NCBI GenBank assembly: GCA_030737875.1
Contig: CM060915.1
Span: forward strand, 628,496,786-628,560,785
DNA: 64,000 nucleotides
Direction: 5' to 3'
DNA from: Allium sativum
Taxonomy: Eukaryota > Streptophyta > Magnoliopsida > Asparagales > Amaryllidaceae
The translations under genes were made by a program, and so were the position numbers. Of the stretch, positions 34,610 through 46,099 are shown piece by piece (the first letter of the stretch is position 1; every line of letters starts with the position of its first letter). Below the pieces are notes generated by a model, which was not told the DNA's origin, ran no database searches, and worked only from the letters and a program-made list of their open reading frames with translations.

Positions 34610-36037
34610 ACCGGAATATTCTCCGTGATGACAGGAATCTTTTCTATCTAAGGAGGGGAAACATTCAGAGCTGACCGAAATTCTTTTCTATCAGAATTTG
34701 GACCTTCACATGGAATGGTTATATACACCCCGAACTTTGTTTTTGCCTTAACAATTATCTCGGCGCACTTAACCTCAGCTTCATATTTGGTTAACCAATC
34801 CAATCCTAAAATAAGATCGTACTCGGTAAAATTCATGACGATCGAAATGGTAGGGAACCGATAACGGGAAAAAGAGACAGGCACCCAACAAATCCAACTA
34901 AGATCGAGGGAACCCCCAACCGGATTATGGATAGTCATAGGTGCTTTAAGCTTTTTTAGATTCAAATCCAGATTCTTAACCGTATTTCTTGCAATAAAGC
35001 TTCGCGACGCGCCTATATCAAACAGTACTTTAACTGGAATATCTTTAATAGTAAGTGTGCCTTCTAAAACATCTGGCCTCGCTTGACTGACTGAAGGTGC
35101 CGGAACTTCTGCCACTTCATTTTCCTGCACTATTTCAAATTTCTGTGATAGCCGGCAGTTCTTCGCAATATTACCAGCTTGGTGGCACTTATGGCATCCC
35201 CTATTCTCTTGAAACTTTTTCTTGGATTTAAATCCGTTCTTTATATGTTTCTTTAGAGATCTACAACTTATCGACAAATGTCCTTGCTTATCGCAGTTAG
35301 AGCATGTAGCCGTTGTTAACGGTTCTTTCTCAGACTTAACCATTTTCCTCTTGAATCTAGGGCTCTTACTGAACTCAGACTTCGTACTTGCCCCAGGCTG
35401 CGTACTTGTCTCTGGGTTATCAGTTTCGAATTTCCTTTTGTTGCTGGAGTTACATTCCTCTTCATCGCCCAAAAGACCTTGCTTATCCAGATCTTCATAT
35501 TGGTATGCCATGTATATCATTTCAGAAAAAGATTGTTGCATATATGCAGTTACACTACTTTGGTACTTCCTTTGGAGCCCATTAATAAACCTCAGATTCT
35601 TCTTCTTAGGATCTTGAATTAGATGCAGGGCAAAACGAGAAAGTTCATTGAATTACTTATGATATTCCGGAATGGTCGTATCTCCTTGAATTAGATAATA
35701 GAATTCATCACTTAACCGCTCAGTTGCTTCTGGAGGAGTAAATCTTTCATTGAAAATTCCTTTGAATCTATCCCAGGTAATATTACCTTCTAGATTATCT
35801 TAATAACGATTTCCCACTAGATTAAAGCTTCGTCTTTAAGTGCCCAAGATGCCAGTAATCTTTTCTGATCATCTCTCAGCTTTGAACCTTAAAAAAATTT
35901 CTCAGCAGAGCGCATCCATGCTTGAGTTGAATAATGGATTCATTGCCCGAGAATGGTACTCCACCCAGATTTCGATACTTGTTTAATAGAGCTTCAATAT
36001 CTGGTTCTGACCTACCTCTTCTACTTCTGCCACTCAT
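34610..36037 (-). pseudogene. B gag-protease pseudogene
   Basis: Starts at ATG 36037 (MSGRSRRGRSEPDIEAL). The first ~130 codons carry stops and shifts (about 35542-35950), then a long open frame of 297 codons covers the rest. That frame has a CX2CX4HX4C zinc knuckle at residues 80-93 and a second at 116-129 whose histidine has become asparagine. A linker follows, then the retropepsin site DIGAS at 175-179 (normally DTGAS) and ILGLDWL at 244-250. Gag would form the particle and bind RNA; the protease would process the polyprotein. A stop follows NVSPP, then ENIPVVKN just before the F insertion. Confidence 0.9.
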
Positions 36038-36273
36038 TTTTCAATGTTTGCACATAGCAGACAAAGTGTTAGGCCAACAGAAAAGGTATTTTTAAAGCAT
36101 AGAGACATATACTTGAATATAAACGTGTCTATTGGGGTGTATTTCATTCTGCTACACTCATTCTAGGATATTACTGGTCCTATCTGAAATGAGTTATCCA
36201 TCTTAGAACGCTACTTGTTCTATTTATGACGAGTTCATTAATATGTTGTATTATAGAACTAAGCTTAACCGAA
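36038..36273 (-). other. B 5' untranslated leader
   Basis: Between primer site and gag start. The reverse strand shows repeats of CTAGAATGAG and CTCATTTCAGATAGGACCAG, the same leader type as in A's remnant at 4990-5160. Confidence 0.7.
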
Positions 36274-36285
36274 GCTCTGATACCA
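36274..36285 (-). other. B primer-binding site (tRNA-iMet)
   Basis: Reverse strand TGGTATCAGAGC, three bases from the LTR end, identical to A's. Confidence 0.92.
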
Positions 36286-37037
36286 CATTGTGACTACCCC
36301 AAACCCCCGTTCCACATTGGCAAGTGTAATCTTTAGAATATAACAAATAAACAAATAACTGCAGAACAGAAATATATAAATACACCAGATAATGCACAAC
36401 AGAATACATTGGATAAACATAATCATCAGAGTTACACAGTATACAGGATCATACTTAGTAAAAAATACAGTTCAGCTTTACATAAAATGTCTACAGCAGA
36501 ATCTAAACATAATATGTACAACAGGAGCTGAACAACATAAAAAGAAAGAAATGATAGAATCCATCTTCAGCTCCATATCTATCTAGAAAGAGCCTGCTAA
36601 AACCTGAATACAAGGCTAGCCATGCAGAAAATAGGGCATCCGAGTTTGCAAGTGAAACAAACTACGAGTCAGTCATGGGACTAGTATGAGGAATCTACTT
36701 AACTTATTTTACAATAAGGCCAATCACAGGATCATGCCGCTAACGCGGAACAGGTTTACTCCATTGGATTGCCAGTGCTTAAAACAAGTAAATCATTTAA
36801 AACATCACAATGCTTTTTATAAAAATGAATCCATTATAAGACTCAGTACCCATCACACAATGCAACGCAAACCGGAGGATAGATTTTTACCTTATAATGG
36901 CCAATAAATGCCTGATACGAATAAAACAAAAGCCTTTGATATTATTACTAGTGTTTATATGTTCCAAAAACAATTTCAATCATAAGTATCAATCATCGAC
37001 GATATGGGTACCATATATCATGTCGCCTATATAGGTT

Positions 37038-37080
37038 TACAATCAAAACCGCACGATGTCGTATTTGGAAATTGGATTCC
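37038..37080 (-). promoter_or_regulatory. Conserved LTR block, right B LTR copy
   Basis: Plus strand TACAATCAAAACCGCACGA, then TATTTGGAAATTGGATTCC. It is close to the E copies at 53004-53044 and 60635-60675. Confidence 0.55.
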
Positions 37081-38205
37081 CGTCATGAACCAAGGCAAGG
37101 GGTCATCCTTGCCTCTTCGAGACTGTCTAGCCTGAGCCTGAGGCAAGTACTCAGCCAAGACTTGGATCGTCAGGGCCGGTCAACACGGAGTGGATTAAAA
37201 TGCCTGAACACTGCGTTTCCCCGCCCTATGGGGCGTAAACTGGCCATATCCCGACCGAACTATCGGCCCTGGAGCGACCGATATAACTGAGGCGCCTCGC
37301 TATCCATCATCCACATAAATAAAATGCCCAGGCATGTAAAACACAAAACATCACTCCTAGCTAGAAAGAAACGCATGTCCTCCCTGATGTACTCTCCCGT
37401 TTCTGGCTCATACCAGGGTGTGAGGCCCGCGAATCAACACTAAACACAAAGCTAGCTATTTTTAAGCCCTACTTTGATCATCAACCACAAATCTCTGCTT
37501 TTCAACAAAAGCTTTGATCACAGCATCTCTGCATGCCACGTTGTCAATCTACAACGCCAGACACACATCCATTTACAAGTCTGTTCTGGGTCTCAACAAA
37601 ACCGGAGGCACCTTATTCCTCTCCTGTGTGTCCAATACAAGAGAGAGGGCCTCGCACTTTCGAACGATCAACAAGTACGTCCGGAAAACCACCATTGTAA
37701 CCCATTAACTCCAATCAAAAGCATCAGTAGTCATCCATTCGATGTAAAGATCATCCGTCTTGCACTGTCTTCATATCTTTGACTTCTAATCGTCGACCAA
37801 TTATTTGAAATGAGAATTAACTTGGCCTTTTCAAGTAATTCACGTATATTTAGAATTCAAATCAATTCATTTCCTGGTTAAATTATTTGACATCTGTAAT
37901 TCAATTCATTAATGTAATTTTCACATCAAACAAATTCAACCATCAGATATCCAATAAACCGGGTAAATTCGGTTTATTTCCATTCCATATCACATAATAT
38001 TTTATAACGATTTATCGCTATTTATATTTATTTAAATATAGCCAATTTATTCAAATGACACTTCAGGCCATAACGCGGCCATGGCACTATTTTTCTTCAG
38101 AATTGTTTTACACATTTCTAAAAATCTAACCGTTGGTTCTTTACAAATTTGGTATCATTGGAAAGATCGTATCAAAGCGGGCCCAACGGTTCCAGTTTTG
38201 GGAAA

Positions 38206-38220
38206 ATCCGATGGTCGGAT
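38206..38220. promoter_or_regulatory. ATCCGA-TGG-TCGGAT palindrome, B right LTR
   Basis: A perfect inverted repeat; a second copy is at 38445-38459 in the duplicated unit. The left LTR has one intact copy (21721-21735) and one decayed copy (about 21957-21971). Confidence 0.45.
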
Positions 38221-38639
38221 CTCCCGGTACAATCATTTTAAGTTACGATTTCAAAATACGAACTGCAGCATCGTTATTCGATTTAGTTTAATTATATTTT
38301 ATATATAAATATAATACATTCTGGTGTTGTTTTCATTCAGATTTGAATTTAACATTTTATAAAATCTAACAGTTGGATCTTTACAATTTGGTATCGTTGG
38401 AAAGATATTTTCAAAGAAGACCCAATGGTTTCGGTTTCGGGAAAATCCGATGGTCGGATCTCCCGCAATAATCGTTTAAAATCACGATTTCAAAATACAA
38501 ACTGCAGCTTCGTTATTCGATTTATTTTAATTATATATATATATATAATCCACTCTTCGATTTCTAAGCCATTTTCATTTCATATATTTGATAAAAATAA
38601 TATTTTTACCCAACCAATATTCATTTCAACACCTGACTA

Positions 38640-38920
38640 TTTGTAGTTCTTCATATATATTATAAAAATGTGATTTTTATTGTTTAAACAATTTATTTCG
38701 AACATGAATATTTTTAGCGATTCATATATATTATAAAAATGTAGTTTTTATTGTTAAAACAATTTATTTCAAAAATGAATATTTTTAGCGATTCGTTTTT
38801 ATTATAAAAATGTGGTTTTTATTGTTAAAACAATTTATTTCAAAAATCAATATTTTTAGCGATTAGTATACACTATAAAAATGTGGTTTTTATTGTTGAA
38901 ACAATTTATTTCAAACATGA
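38640..38920. repeat. ~72-bp tandem repeat in B right LTR
   Basis: Partner of 22180-22460, with about four copies and the same unit. Confidence 0.8.
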
Positions 38921-40085
38921 ATAATTTTCATCACATGAATATATTTCAATACATGAATATAAATCAAACACATAAATATTTCAGAAAATTTCGGCAGCAT
39001 AACTGCAGGGGGTTTAAAAACCAGCACCGTCCCGAGCACGGATCCTCGCACTACCTTACGCCTCGCTGCATTCCCTGAGGGGCTTATCGTTATAATCTAA
39101 ATATTCCAATCATTTTCATATCCGAATGGATTTTTCCACAAACAATTCCAATTTTGTTTCAACCACAAACAATCATTATCAACCATTCACATTTATCAAC
39201 CAAATTTCACGTCAACCAAAATCCAAGCAATCACAATCAGTATATATCGTCCAAGGTCTGTGGACGAGGGGAGTATATATATGTAGATATACATATAAAT
39301 ATATTTCGATTTCATTTCAATATCATTTCAATTCCATTCAACGCACATGTGATTTTTACAACACTTTTATAACTTATACATCGCACATACAACTTATACA
39401 ACGCTTATACACGAGGTGTACAACACTTATATAACTCATATATCGATTATATAATTTATACATCGTCATTACATATCGTTCATAATTTAGAAATATCACA
39501 TTGGGTTCTACTCCTCCAAAAATTGTAGGAAGTTCCAAAAAATCTTCGGTCTCTTCTAGAATATAGAAGGCGTCCACACGAGTCTAATATCTCTCGTTTC
39601 ACTGAATTTCGACCACACGGCAAAAAGATATGATTTTTATAAGTTTGCAACGCTTTTATTTTTCGAAATCAGTTAAAATAAACAATGGTCGTACCTTTCA
39701 GCAAATGGTTCCAAACTAGGTTTGGATTTTTCGTCGGATTCGTGAAGGGGTTAGACGATTGGGCTATGCAGCATCGAAGAGGGACAGAGGGTGCACGTGC
39801 ATAGGGGGTGGGGTCCACTTCGGTGGTCACAGTTGGCGGCGGCGGCGAGTTGAAGATTGGAACTTCGGGGCATCGATCTGGCTTCAATACTCGAGGAAAA
39901 AATGCAAACCCTATATGGATGTGTAGATCTTGAAGATCATTACAAAACCCCAAACTGAAGCCGTTCATTTTATTGAGCGAATTAGAAGAAAAGGAGAAGA
40001 GAAGGGGTCAAGCCATTTCCGTCGTGCGCCCGAAGCTTGATCGGGGAGAGAGAAAAGTGAGCGATGAATATGATTGGCCCATTTA

Positions 40086-40093
40086 TTTTTATA
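40086..40093 (-). promoter_or_regulatory. TATA-like box of B 5' LTR
   Basis: Reverse strand TATAAAAA followed by TAAATGGGCCAATCATA, about 0.87 kb into the LTR, with a pyrimidine-rich leader downstream. The copy in the left LTR is at 23621-23628. Confidence 0.5.
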
Positions 40094-40958
40094 TTTATTT
40101 TATTCTTTAATTTCCAAAAATACCCCTCTCCCCTTATGAACTCCAATCTAAACCCAACGACTGTTGCCCCTAGCTAATTATCCCCATTCCGAACACAATG
40201 GAAAATGTTTCATAAGTCCATTCGACTCTTCAGTCAGTTTTTCTTCAAACTAAAATATAAAACATTCAATATTTGATTTGAACGTACATTTCAATTTGCC
40301 AGGGACACATGCTGATTCTAAAAATTACAGAAAATTTAATCTAGCTATGTTTGGACGATACAGTCCCAACAAAACAAGTTTCAACGAATTTGGGGGCCGT
40401 TCGAAAAATGGCCATTTTCTGGTCGATCCAAATTGACTAAAATTGTCAAAGCACGTTTTCCTTTGCCACACTCACATATTGATTTCAAAAATTATGAAAA
40501 TTGGAACCTAGCAATAATTTGAAATTCCGGATCCAACAAAAGTGGTTTCGTTGAAAACGGAGGTCGTTTGCAAAATGTCTGTTTTCAAGGGCTATATTAA
40601 CTGCATAGCGACCTTTCTGGAATTTCATTTGTCCATAACTTTTGATTCCCGCTATGAAATTTCGATTTTTCAGATTCGTTAGAAAGATATTCTTAAACAG
40701 ATTTAAATAATTTTGATTTCACTAAAATCCATTTTATTTTGCATCTTGTATAGTCAGTCATAGTTCGAATTCAAAATTTCAAACTATCGCGCCATTTCAG
40801 GCCTTGTTTTATAATTAAAATAAATATATTCTCTATAACTTCGATCCAAATAGATTTTGGGTTGTTATTATTCAAAATAATTTGTTTAAATATTCAAAAT
40901 TCTATAAAGTAGCCAAATTAAAGTTTTTAAATTGGTTCTGATTTTCTGAGTTGTTACA

Positions 40959-40963
40959 TATGT
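40959..40963. repeat. Target-site duplication of B, right copy (TATGT)
   Basis: Follows GTTGTTACA. The A LTR repeat unit continues with AGAAAAGATT. Confidence 0.93.
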
Positions 40964-42360
40964 AGAAAAGATTATAAATATTCATTTGTTTGAAATGAAA
41001 ATTAGTTAATGATAAAATTTATATTTTTATTGTATATGTAGAAAAGATTGTAAATATTCATTTATTTGAAATGAAAATATGTTAACGATAAAATTTACAT
41101 TTTTATCGTATATGTAGAAAAGATTGTAAATATTCATTTATTTGAAATGAAAATATGTTAACGATAAAATTTATATTTTTATCGTATATGTAGAAAAGAA
41201 TGTAAATGTTCATTTGTTTGAAATGAAGATATGTTAACAATAAATATTCACATTTTTATTGTATATAAGAAAAGAGTAAAAATGATCATTATAGAAAATA
41301 AAAATATGTTAAGAATAAAAACCACATTTTTATTGTATAAATAGAATGTATTAAAATGATCATTGTTTTGAAATAGAGATATGTTAACACATAAATATTC
41401 TCATTTATTTGTCATATTAAAGATTGAAATTTGTATACAAATAAATATTCGCATTTATTTGTCATATTAAAGAATGAAATTTGTGTACAAATAAATATTC
41501 AATTTTATTTGTTAGGTTAAAGATAGGAATTTGCATGTAAATAAATTATTCTTTTATTTGTCATTAGAATACATAGAAAAATGTGTACAAATAAATTATT
41601 CTTTTATTTGTCATTAGAATACATAGGAAAATGTGTACAAATAAATTATTCTTATATTTGTCATTAGAATACATAGAAAAATATATGCAAATAAATTATT
41701 ATTTTATTTGTCATTAGAATACTTAGAAAAATGTGTACAAATAAATTATTCTTTATTTGTAATTAGAATACATAAAAAAATGTATTCAAATAAATTATTC
41801 TTTTATTTGTTATTAGAATACATAGAAAAATGTGTACAAATAAATTATTCTTTTATTTGTCATTCGAGTACATAGAAAAATGTGTACAAATAAATTATTC
41901 TTTTATCTGTCATTATAATACATATAAAAATGTGTACAAATAAATTATTCTTTTATTTGTCATTAGAATACATAGAAAAATGTATGCAAATAGATTATTA
42001 TTTTATTTGTTATAGAATACATAGAAAAAATTTACAATAAAAATTTACATTTTTATTGTATGTAAGAAGTAATAAGAAATGATCATTATTTGAAATAGAA
42101 AAGTTCAACATTGAAAATTTACATTTTTATTGAATGTAAAGAATGATTCATTAAAATATGTATCGTTTGATAAAATATGTTAACATAAGAAATTACATTT
42201 GTTAATGTAAAAATGTGTGAATAATAAAATATTCTTTTATTGTATGCATATGAAATGTTGAAATGGTACAGACTGTAAAATATCTTTTTATTGTATACAT
42301 TGGAAATGTAGAAAATGTGTAGACAACAAAACACTATTTTATTGTAACATGAAATGTGAC
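40964..42360. repeat. Satellite-like tandem array in A 3' LTR, right half
   Basis: Starts with three or four ~75-bp units (TATGTAGAAAAGATTGTAAA ... ATGTTAACGATAAAATTTAC). It changes to a very regular ~50-bp unit at about 41521-42000, with AATAAATTATTCTTTTATTT plus GTCATTAGAATACATAG, about nine copies. It then decays. Unit length shifts along the array, so local amplification happened more than once. Confidence 0.85.
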
Positions 42361-42883
42361 TGAACCAAATATACTTGGTTATTGATATTGATTGTAATTG
42401 ATTGATTGTTTGGAATATGCTCGACCAGTTTATGAGCAAAATATGTTTTTACATTTAGCATTGGGTGGGTAGAAATATATGTATGCTAACACCTTGTGAA
42501 ACACTTCATGATTTGACTATAAGGTGATTAGCGATGTTGTTTATTTCAAAATTAATAAATGATTTTGAAAAGTGATTTCTTAAGTAAAAAGAATAGTATT
42601 CCCGATTTTGGACAGGGAATGTTTTGTAAAATTCTTTATAAAACAGAAAGGATTTCTAGGACTATGCCCAACGGTTTTGAAATGATTTGGAAGTAGAAAT
42701 TTATATAGATTTGAAAGTACTTGTGATTATTAGGTTGTGAAATTATTTTCCCTATTTCGGGATATAAAATGTTTTAACAAGTATGTGGCTGAAAATGCTG
42801 GTGACCCGAAATTGACTAATAGTGTGAGGGCGTGCATGTCTTCCCCAATTGGTGGGATGGTGCATTGTCAGTGTAGCTATTAG

Positions 42884-42885
<2 letters not shown>

Positions 42886-42919
<34 letters not shown>
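42886..42919. repeat. TA microsatellite in A 3' LTR
   Basis: About 16 TA dinucleotides between GGTGCA and TTGGTTCGG. Confidence 0.9.
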
Positions 42920-42922
<3 letters not shown>

Positions 42923-43745
42923 TTCGGTTAGGGTGCGTACTGCCCGGTCTTGAGGGAACATGACCGATATTTGGTTTCATATTTGTTTGTATGTTTTGTT
43001 ACGTTTTGGAATTCATATTTCCAAATGTTTTGTTTTCAGATCCCGAGGTGTAATCTACTTTATTATAAAAGCTAGATATGTATTTCAAATGATTTGAAAT
43101 AAAAGAAATCGGGAAATAAAGTCCAAAGAAATAATTTCTGTAAAGAGAATTGGATTTTGAAATCTAAGTTTAAGGATTAAGCCTAAATGGGTAGATTGGA
43201 AAATTTTGCATATTGTATGATGCATTGTAGATCCATAAGTTTATTTATGGTTGTTGTTTATGAACTGGCAATCCAATGGAGTAAACCCGTTCCACGTTAG
43301 CGGCATGGTCCTGTGATTAGCCTTATTATTAGATAAGTTAAATAAGATTTCTCATACCAGTCCCATGACTGACTTGTAGTTTGTTTCACTTTGCAAACTT
43401 GGGTGCCCTCTTTTCCACACGGGCAGTCGAGTAGCTTATTTTGCATATATTTATCTTTTGAGCAGGATTCTGGATCGAAACTTAAAGCTCTGTCCAGAGC
43501 ATTGATAGTCTTCCACTGTGTTAGTTATTTGTTTCCGCTGCATTGTATCAAATTTGTTGTAAATTATCTTCTGCTGTATTTTATCAATGTACTCTGATAT
43601 TTTATACTCAGATATAACATTATTATAATGTTTATAAAAGTATTCTGTCATTTGTTCTAATGTGTTGTATGCCCAAAGTTAGCGTATTCGGTTTTTTGAA
43701 CGGTCTTAGTTGATTTTAGATCTGGGCGAAATCCGAGTCGTTACA

Positions 43746-44025
43746 AACATAGAAGAGCCACGAAAGATTAGAGATGTTCAAAGTCTAGCCGAAAAAGTTG
43801 CAGCGTTAAGCTGATTCATTTCCAAAGCTACAGACAAATGTGTTCCTTTCTTTGAGTTAATCAAACGAGGAAAATGCAACTCTAAGTGGACCCGTGACTA
43901 TGTAGAGGCTTTCCAAAACTTCTTGGATCTGTTAGAGAAACCCCCAATTTTGTCTAAACCGGTAGACCATGAGGATCTATTCATATATTTAACAGTGTCA
44001 TCTCAAGCCATCAGCCCAGCTCCGG
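43746..44025 (+). pseudogene. T reverse transcriptase thumb/connection
   Basis: From AAC at 43746 the frame reads NIEEPRKIRDVQSLAEKVAA, a stop in place of an arginine or asparagine codon, then FISKATDKCVPFFELI, WTRDYVEAFQNF and ILSKPVDHEDLFIYL. These match the linker after the reverse-transcriptase palm in Tat elements. The frame is intact apart from the one stop. Confidence 0.85.
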
Positions 44026-44400
44026 TACGCGAGAAGGAAAAATTCAAAGGCATGTGTATTATGTAAGCAAGAAATTAGTTTCCGTAGAGCACAATTACCT
44101 AAGATAGAAAAACATGCTTATAGCCTCCTGATTGCATCCTGAAAACTCCGTCATTATTTTCAGGCTCATCCAATTGTTGTATATACTGATCAGCCTCTCC
44201 GACTAGTCCTACAACGACCAAAGGTGTTTGGGAGATTGCTTAAATGAAACATTGAGTTGAGCCAGTTTGGTTTAAACTCCCAATCAAGGAGATCGATAGG
44301 GGGAAAGCTTTAGCCGATTTCATCGCTGAATTCACAATTCCCGAGGAGGATGTATTAGATAATAAGGCTAACCCCTCGAAGCAGTATTTAGAACTTAACC
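44026..44400 (+). pseudogene. T first RNase H domain (broken)
   Basis: Pieces in several frames: YYVSKKLVSVEHNYL after a shift, then the AHPIVVYTDQPLRLVLQRP string, GRLLKWNIELSQF, and ALADFIAEFTIPEED. The order is that of gypsy RNase H, but at least three shifts and stops prevent reading as one protein. Confidence 0.8.
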
Positions 44401-44476
44401 CTTAAAAACTATATACATATGGAGCTAAGAATGATCGAAGATCCGACGTCGTAGTTGTTTTAATGACTCTTGAGGG

Positions 44477-44788
44477 ATGATCTATCTATTATGCTTTGCG
44501 GTTGGAATTCTCTGCCGTAATAATGATTCTGAATACGAGGCCCTGATTGCTGGGCTAAAACTCGCTAAGGAATTGGGAGTGACCACGCTAGACATTTTCT
44601 GTGATTCCAAAATAGTTGTTTTCCAGGTCCAAAAGGAATTCCAGGCTAGGGGACCTCGACTCATTACTTACGTTGATAAAGTAGAAGAGTTATTGGATAA
44701 CATGGAGCATTACATCATAACTCACATCCCATGGAAAGAAAATCAGAAAGTGGGCAGGTTAGCTAAATTAGCAAGCTCTGAAAATTGA
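44477..44788 (+). pseudogene. T second (archaeal-type) RNase H domain
   Basis: An open stretch with NNDSEYEALIAGLKLAKELG, IFCDSKIVVFQVQ, ARGPRLITYVDKVEELL and IPWKENQKVGRLAKLAS. The glutamate of the EYEAL motif and the FCDS aspartate are present. The last acidic residue, normally in a KKADALAKLAS-type motif, has become glycine (KVGRLAKLAS). In Tat elements this domain follows the ordinary RNase H. The missing residue adds to the evidence that the copy is dead. Confidence 0.88.
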
Positions 44789-44800
44789 GAAGAGACATAG

Positions 44801-46075
44801 ATGGTTATGATAGAGGTACTGAAGTCGCCAAGTTTTGATCAAATGGAAGTCGACCCAGTATTGGAAGTCGAACCAGAAAAGGGGTCATGGATGACACTAA
44901 TTAAGAACTTCCTTAAAAGCGGAACACTGCCATCAAAAAAGAGCGAGAGACAAGCTGTGATCCGTAAAGCCACAAGATATGTCTTAAAAGACGAAATTCT
45001 TTACCCCCCAGGGATTTTCTATGCCACTTCTCTGGTGTATAGCACATGATGACGTCAAACGTGTACTAAAGGAAGTACATGAAGGTGAATGTGGAGACCA
45101 CACCGGGGGCCAAACACTGGCAAACAAAGTATTATAGTATGGCTATTTCTAGCTTATCATAAATAAAGACGCAGCTGATTATTCACGACGCTGCGATAAG
45201 TGCCTGAAATTTGCAAAAGTTCCTAGGGCACTTCTGAGTCAACATAAATCAATGGTGAGCCCATGGTCATTCGCTATGTGGGGGATAGACATCATTGGAA
45301 TCCCGCCGATCGCCAAAGGAGGACCCAAATATGCAATCATAGCCGTGGATTATTTCACAAAATGGGCAGAAGTCGAACCCTTAACTACAATCATGACAAA
45401 GCAGGTGATAAACTTTGTGCTTAGGAATATCATCTGTTGATTTGGGATACCAAGAACCATCATAACTGACAATGGAACCCAATTTGATAGCGCAAAATTC
45501 AGAAATTTCTGCTAGAAGTATAAGATTGACAAAAGATACATTGCAGTAGCTCATCCGCAGTCAAATGGACAAGTTGAGGCGATAAACAAAACTATTAAGT
45601 CCATCCTTAAAAAAACGATTGTAACAGGCAAAAGCCATGTGGGTCGACGAATTACCATTAGCATTATGGGCTTACCGAACAACTTACAAGATGGCAACGG
45701 GTCATACCCCTTTTTCGTTTTCTTTTAGATCAGAAGTCGTCATCCCGGTGGAGTTGAACGGTTCTCTCTCATAGGGCAACGTATTATGATCTGATGGCAA
45801 ACAAAGCGCTTCTCCTTGAATCCCTGGATATGGTTGAAGAGAACAAAGACGAAGTGGACTTGCGCACCTCGAGACACATGCGCCATGTGACACGTTACTA
45901 TAACAGGAAGGTTCGTCCTCGGACCTTTGAGCCTAGGGACTTAGTACTGAAGCGTGTCTTTCCTCCCCTGGTCCATCTGGGTCCGAAGTGGGAAGGACCA
46001 TATACCATCCAATGGAAGCTTGATACAGGAGATTTCAAGTTAACAACTGTGGATGGTGAATAGATTCTCAGAGCT
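44801..46075 (+). pseudogene. T integrase domain (broken)
   Basis: After a linker (44801-45049) comes the zinc region: HEGECGDHTGG and later CDKCLKFAK, with stops between. The core has WGIDIIGIPPIAKGG and YFTKWAEVEPL, a stop, then ITDNGTQFDS and AHPQSNGQVEAINK, so the D, D and E residues are readable though in broken frames. The C-terminal module (45794-46063) is open and has YYNRKVRPRTFEPRDLVL, GPKWEGPYTIQ and DTGDFKL. It is non-functional as read. Confidence 0.9.
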
Positions 46076-46099
46076 TGGAATGCCCAACACTTGCATTAG

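Larger units (their letters stand above)
8522..40958 (-). mobile_element. Element B: Tekay/Del-like chromovirus with nested insertions
   Basis: Complete minus-strand Ty3/gypsy element of 32.4 kb bounded by TATGT duplications. Without inserted C (9823-21093) and F (28428-34609) it is about 15 kb: two ~4.7-kb LTRs and a ~5.6-kb interior. In transcription order it has 5' LTR (36289-40958), primer-binding site, gag, protease, reverse transcriptase, RNase H, integrase with chromodomain-like end, polypurine tract and 3' LTR (8522-24492, split). Domain order and the integrase C-terminus fit chromoviruses, most like Tekay/Del. All coding parts have stops or frameshifts, so it cannot move on its own. 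Confidence 0.92.
36289..40958 (-). mobile_element. B 5' LTR (right copy)
   Basis: A 4670-bp uninterrupted LTR from TGTGACTACCCC to GAGTTGTTACA, flanked by TATGT. It aligns with 8522-9822 plus 21094-24492. It holds the conserved block (37038-37080), the ATCCGA palindrome twice, the ~200-bp duplication, the ~72-bp repeat, and a TATA-like TATAAAAA at 40086-40093 on the reverse strand. Differences from the left LTR are frequent enough to make B clearly older than C or E. It has no genes. Confidence 0.92.
40964..43745 (+). mobile_element. Element A 3' LTR, right part
   Basis: Continues A's LTR after B. It begins in tandem repeats, then has about 1.3 kb of unique LTR sequence with AACCCGTTCCACGTTAGCGG and CATACCAGTCCCATGACTGA (as in B), and ends GAGTCGTTACA at 43745. 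The last 150 bp match the end of A's 5' LTR. The next bases, AACAT, resume T pol in frame and are the expected target duplication, whose partner is off the left edge. Confidence 0.85.
43746..46099 (+). pseudogene. Element T pol pseudogene (Tat lineage), 3' half
   Basis: Decayed polyprotein of a plus-strand Ty3/gypsy element, cut at its left by element A. It encodes in order the end of reverse transcriptase, RNase H, a second RNase H, and integrase. Two RNase H domains in tandem are the mark of the plant Tat group. At least eight stops or frame changes are seen. The C-terminus reads WNAQHL and then a stop, the usual end of this integrase type. The 5' half of T lies left of the window beyond A. 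Confidence 0.9.

Noticed and set aside
41521..42000. Even ~50-bp repeats as a possible CRISPR or centromeric satellite
   Set aside because: No distinct spacers, and the unit is far from the usual 150-180 bp plant centromere monomer. It is part of an LTR.
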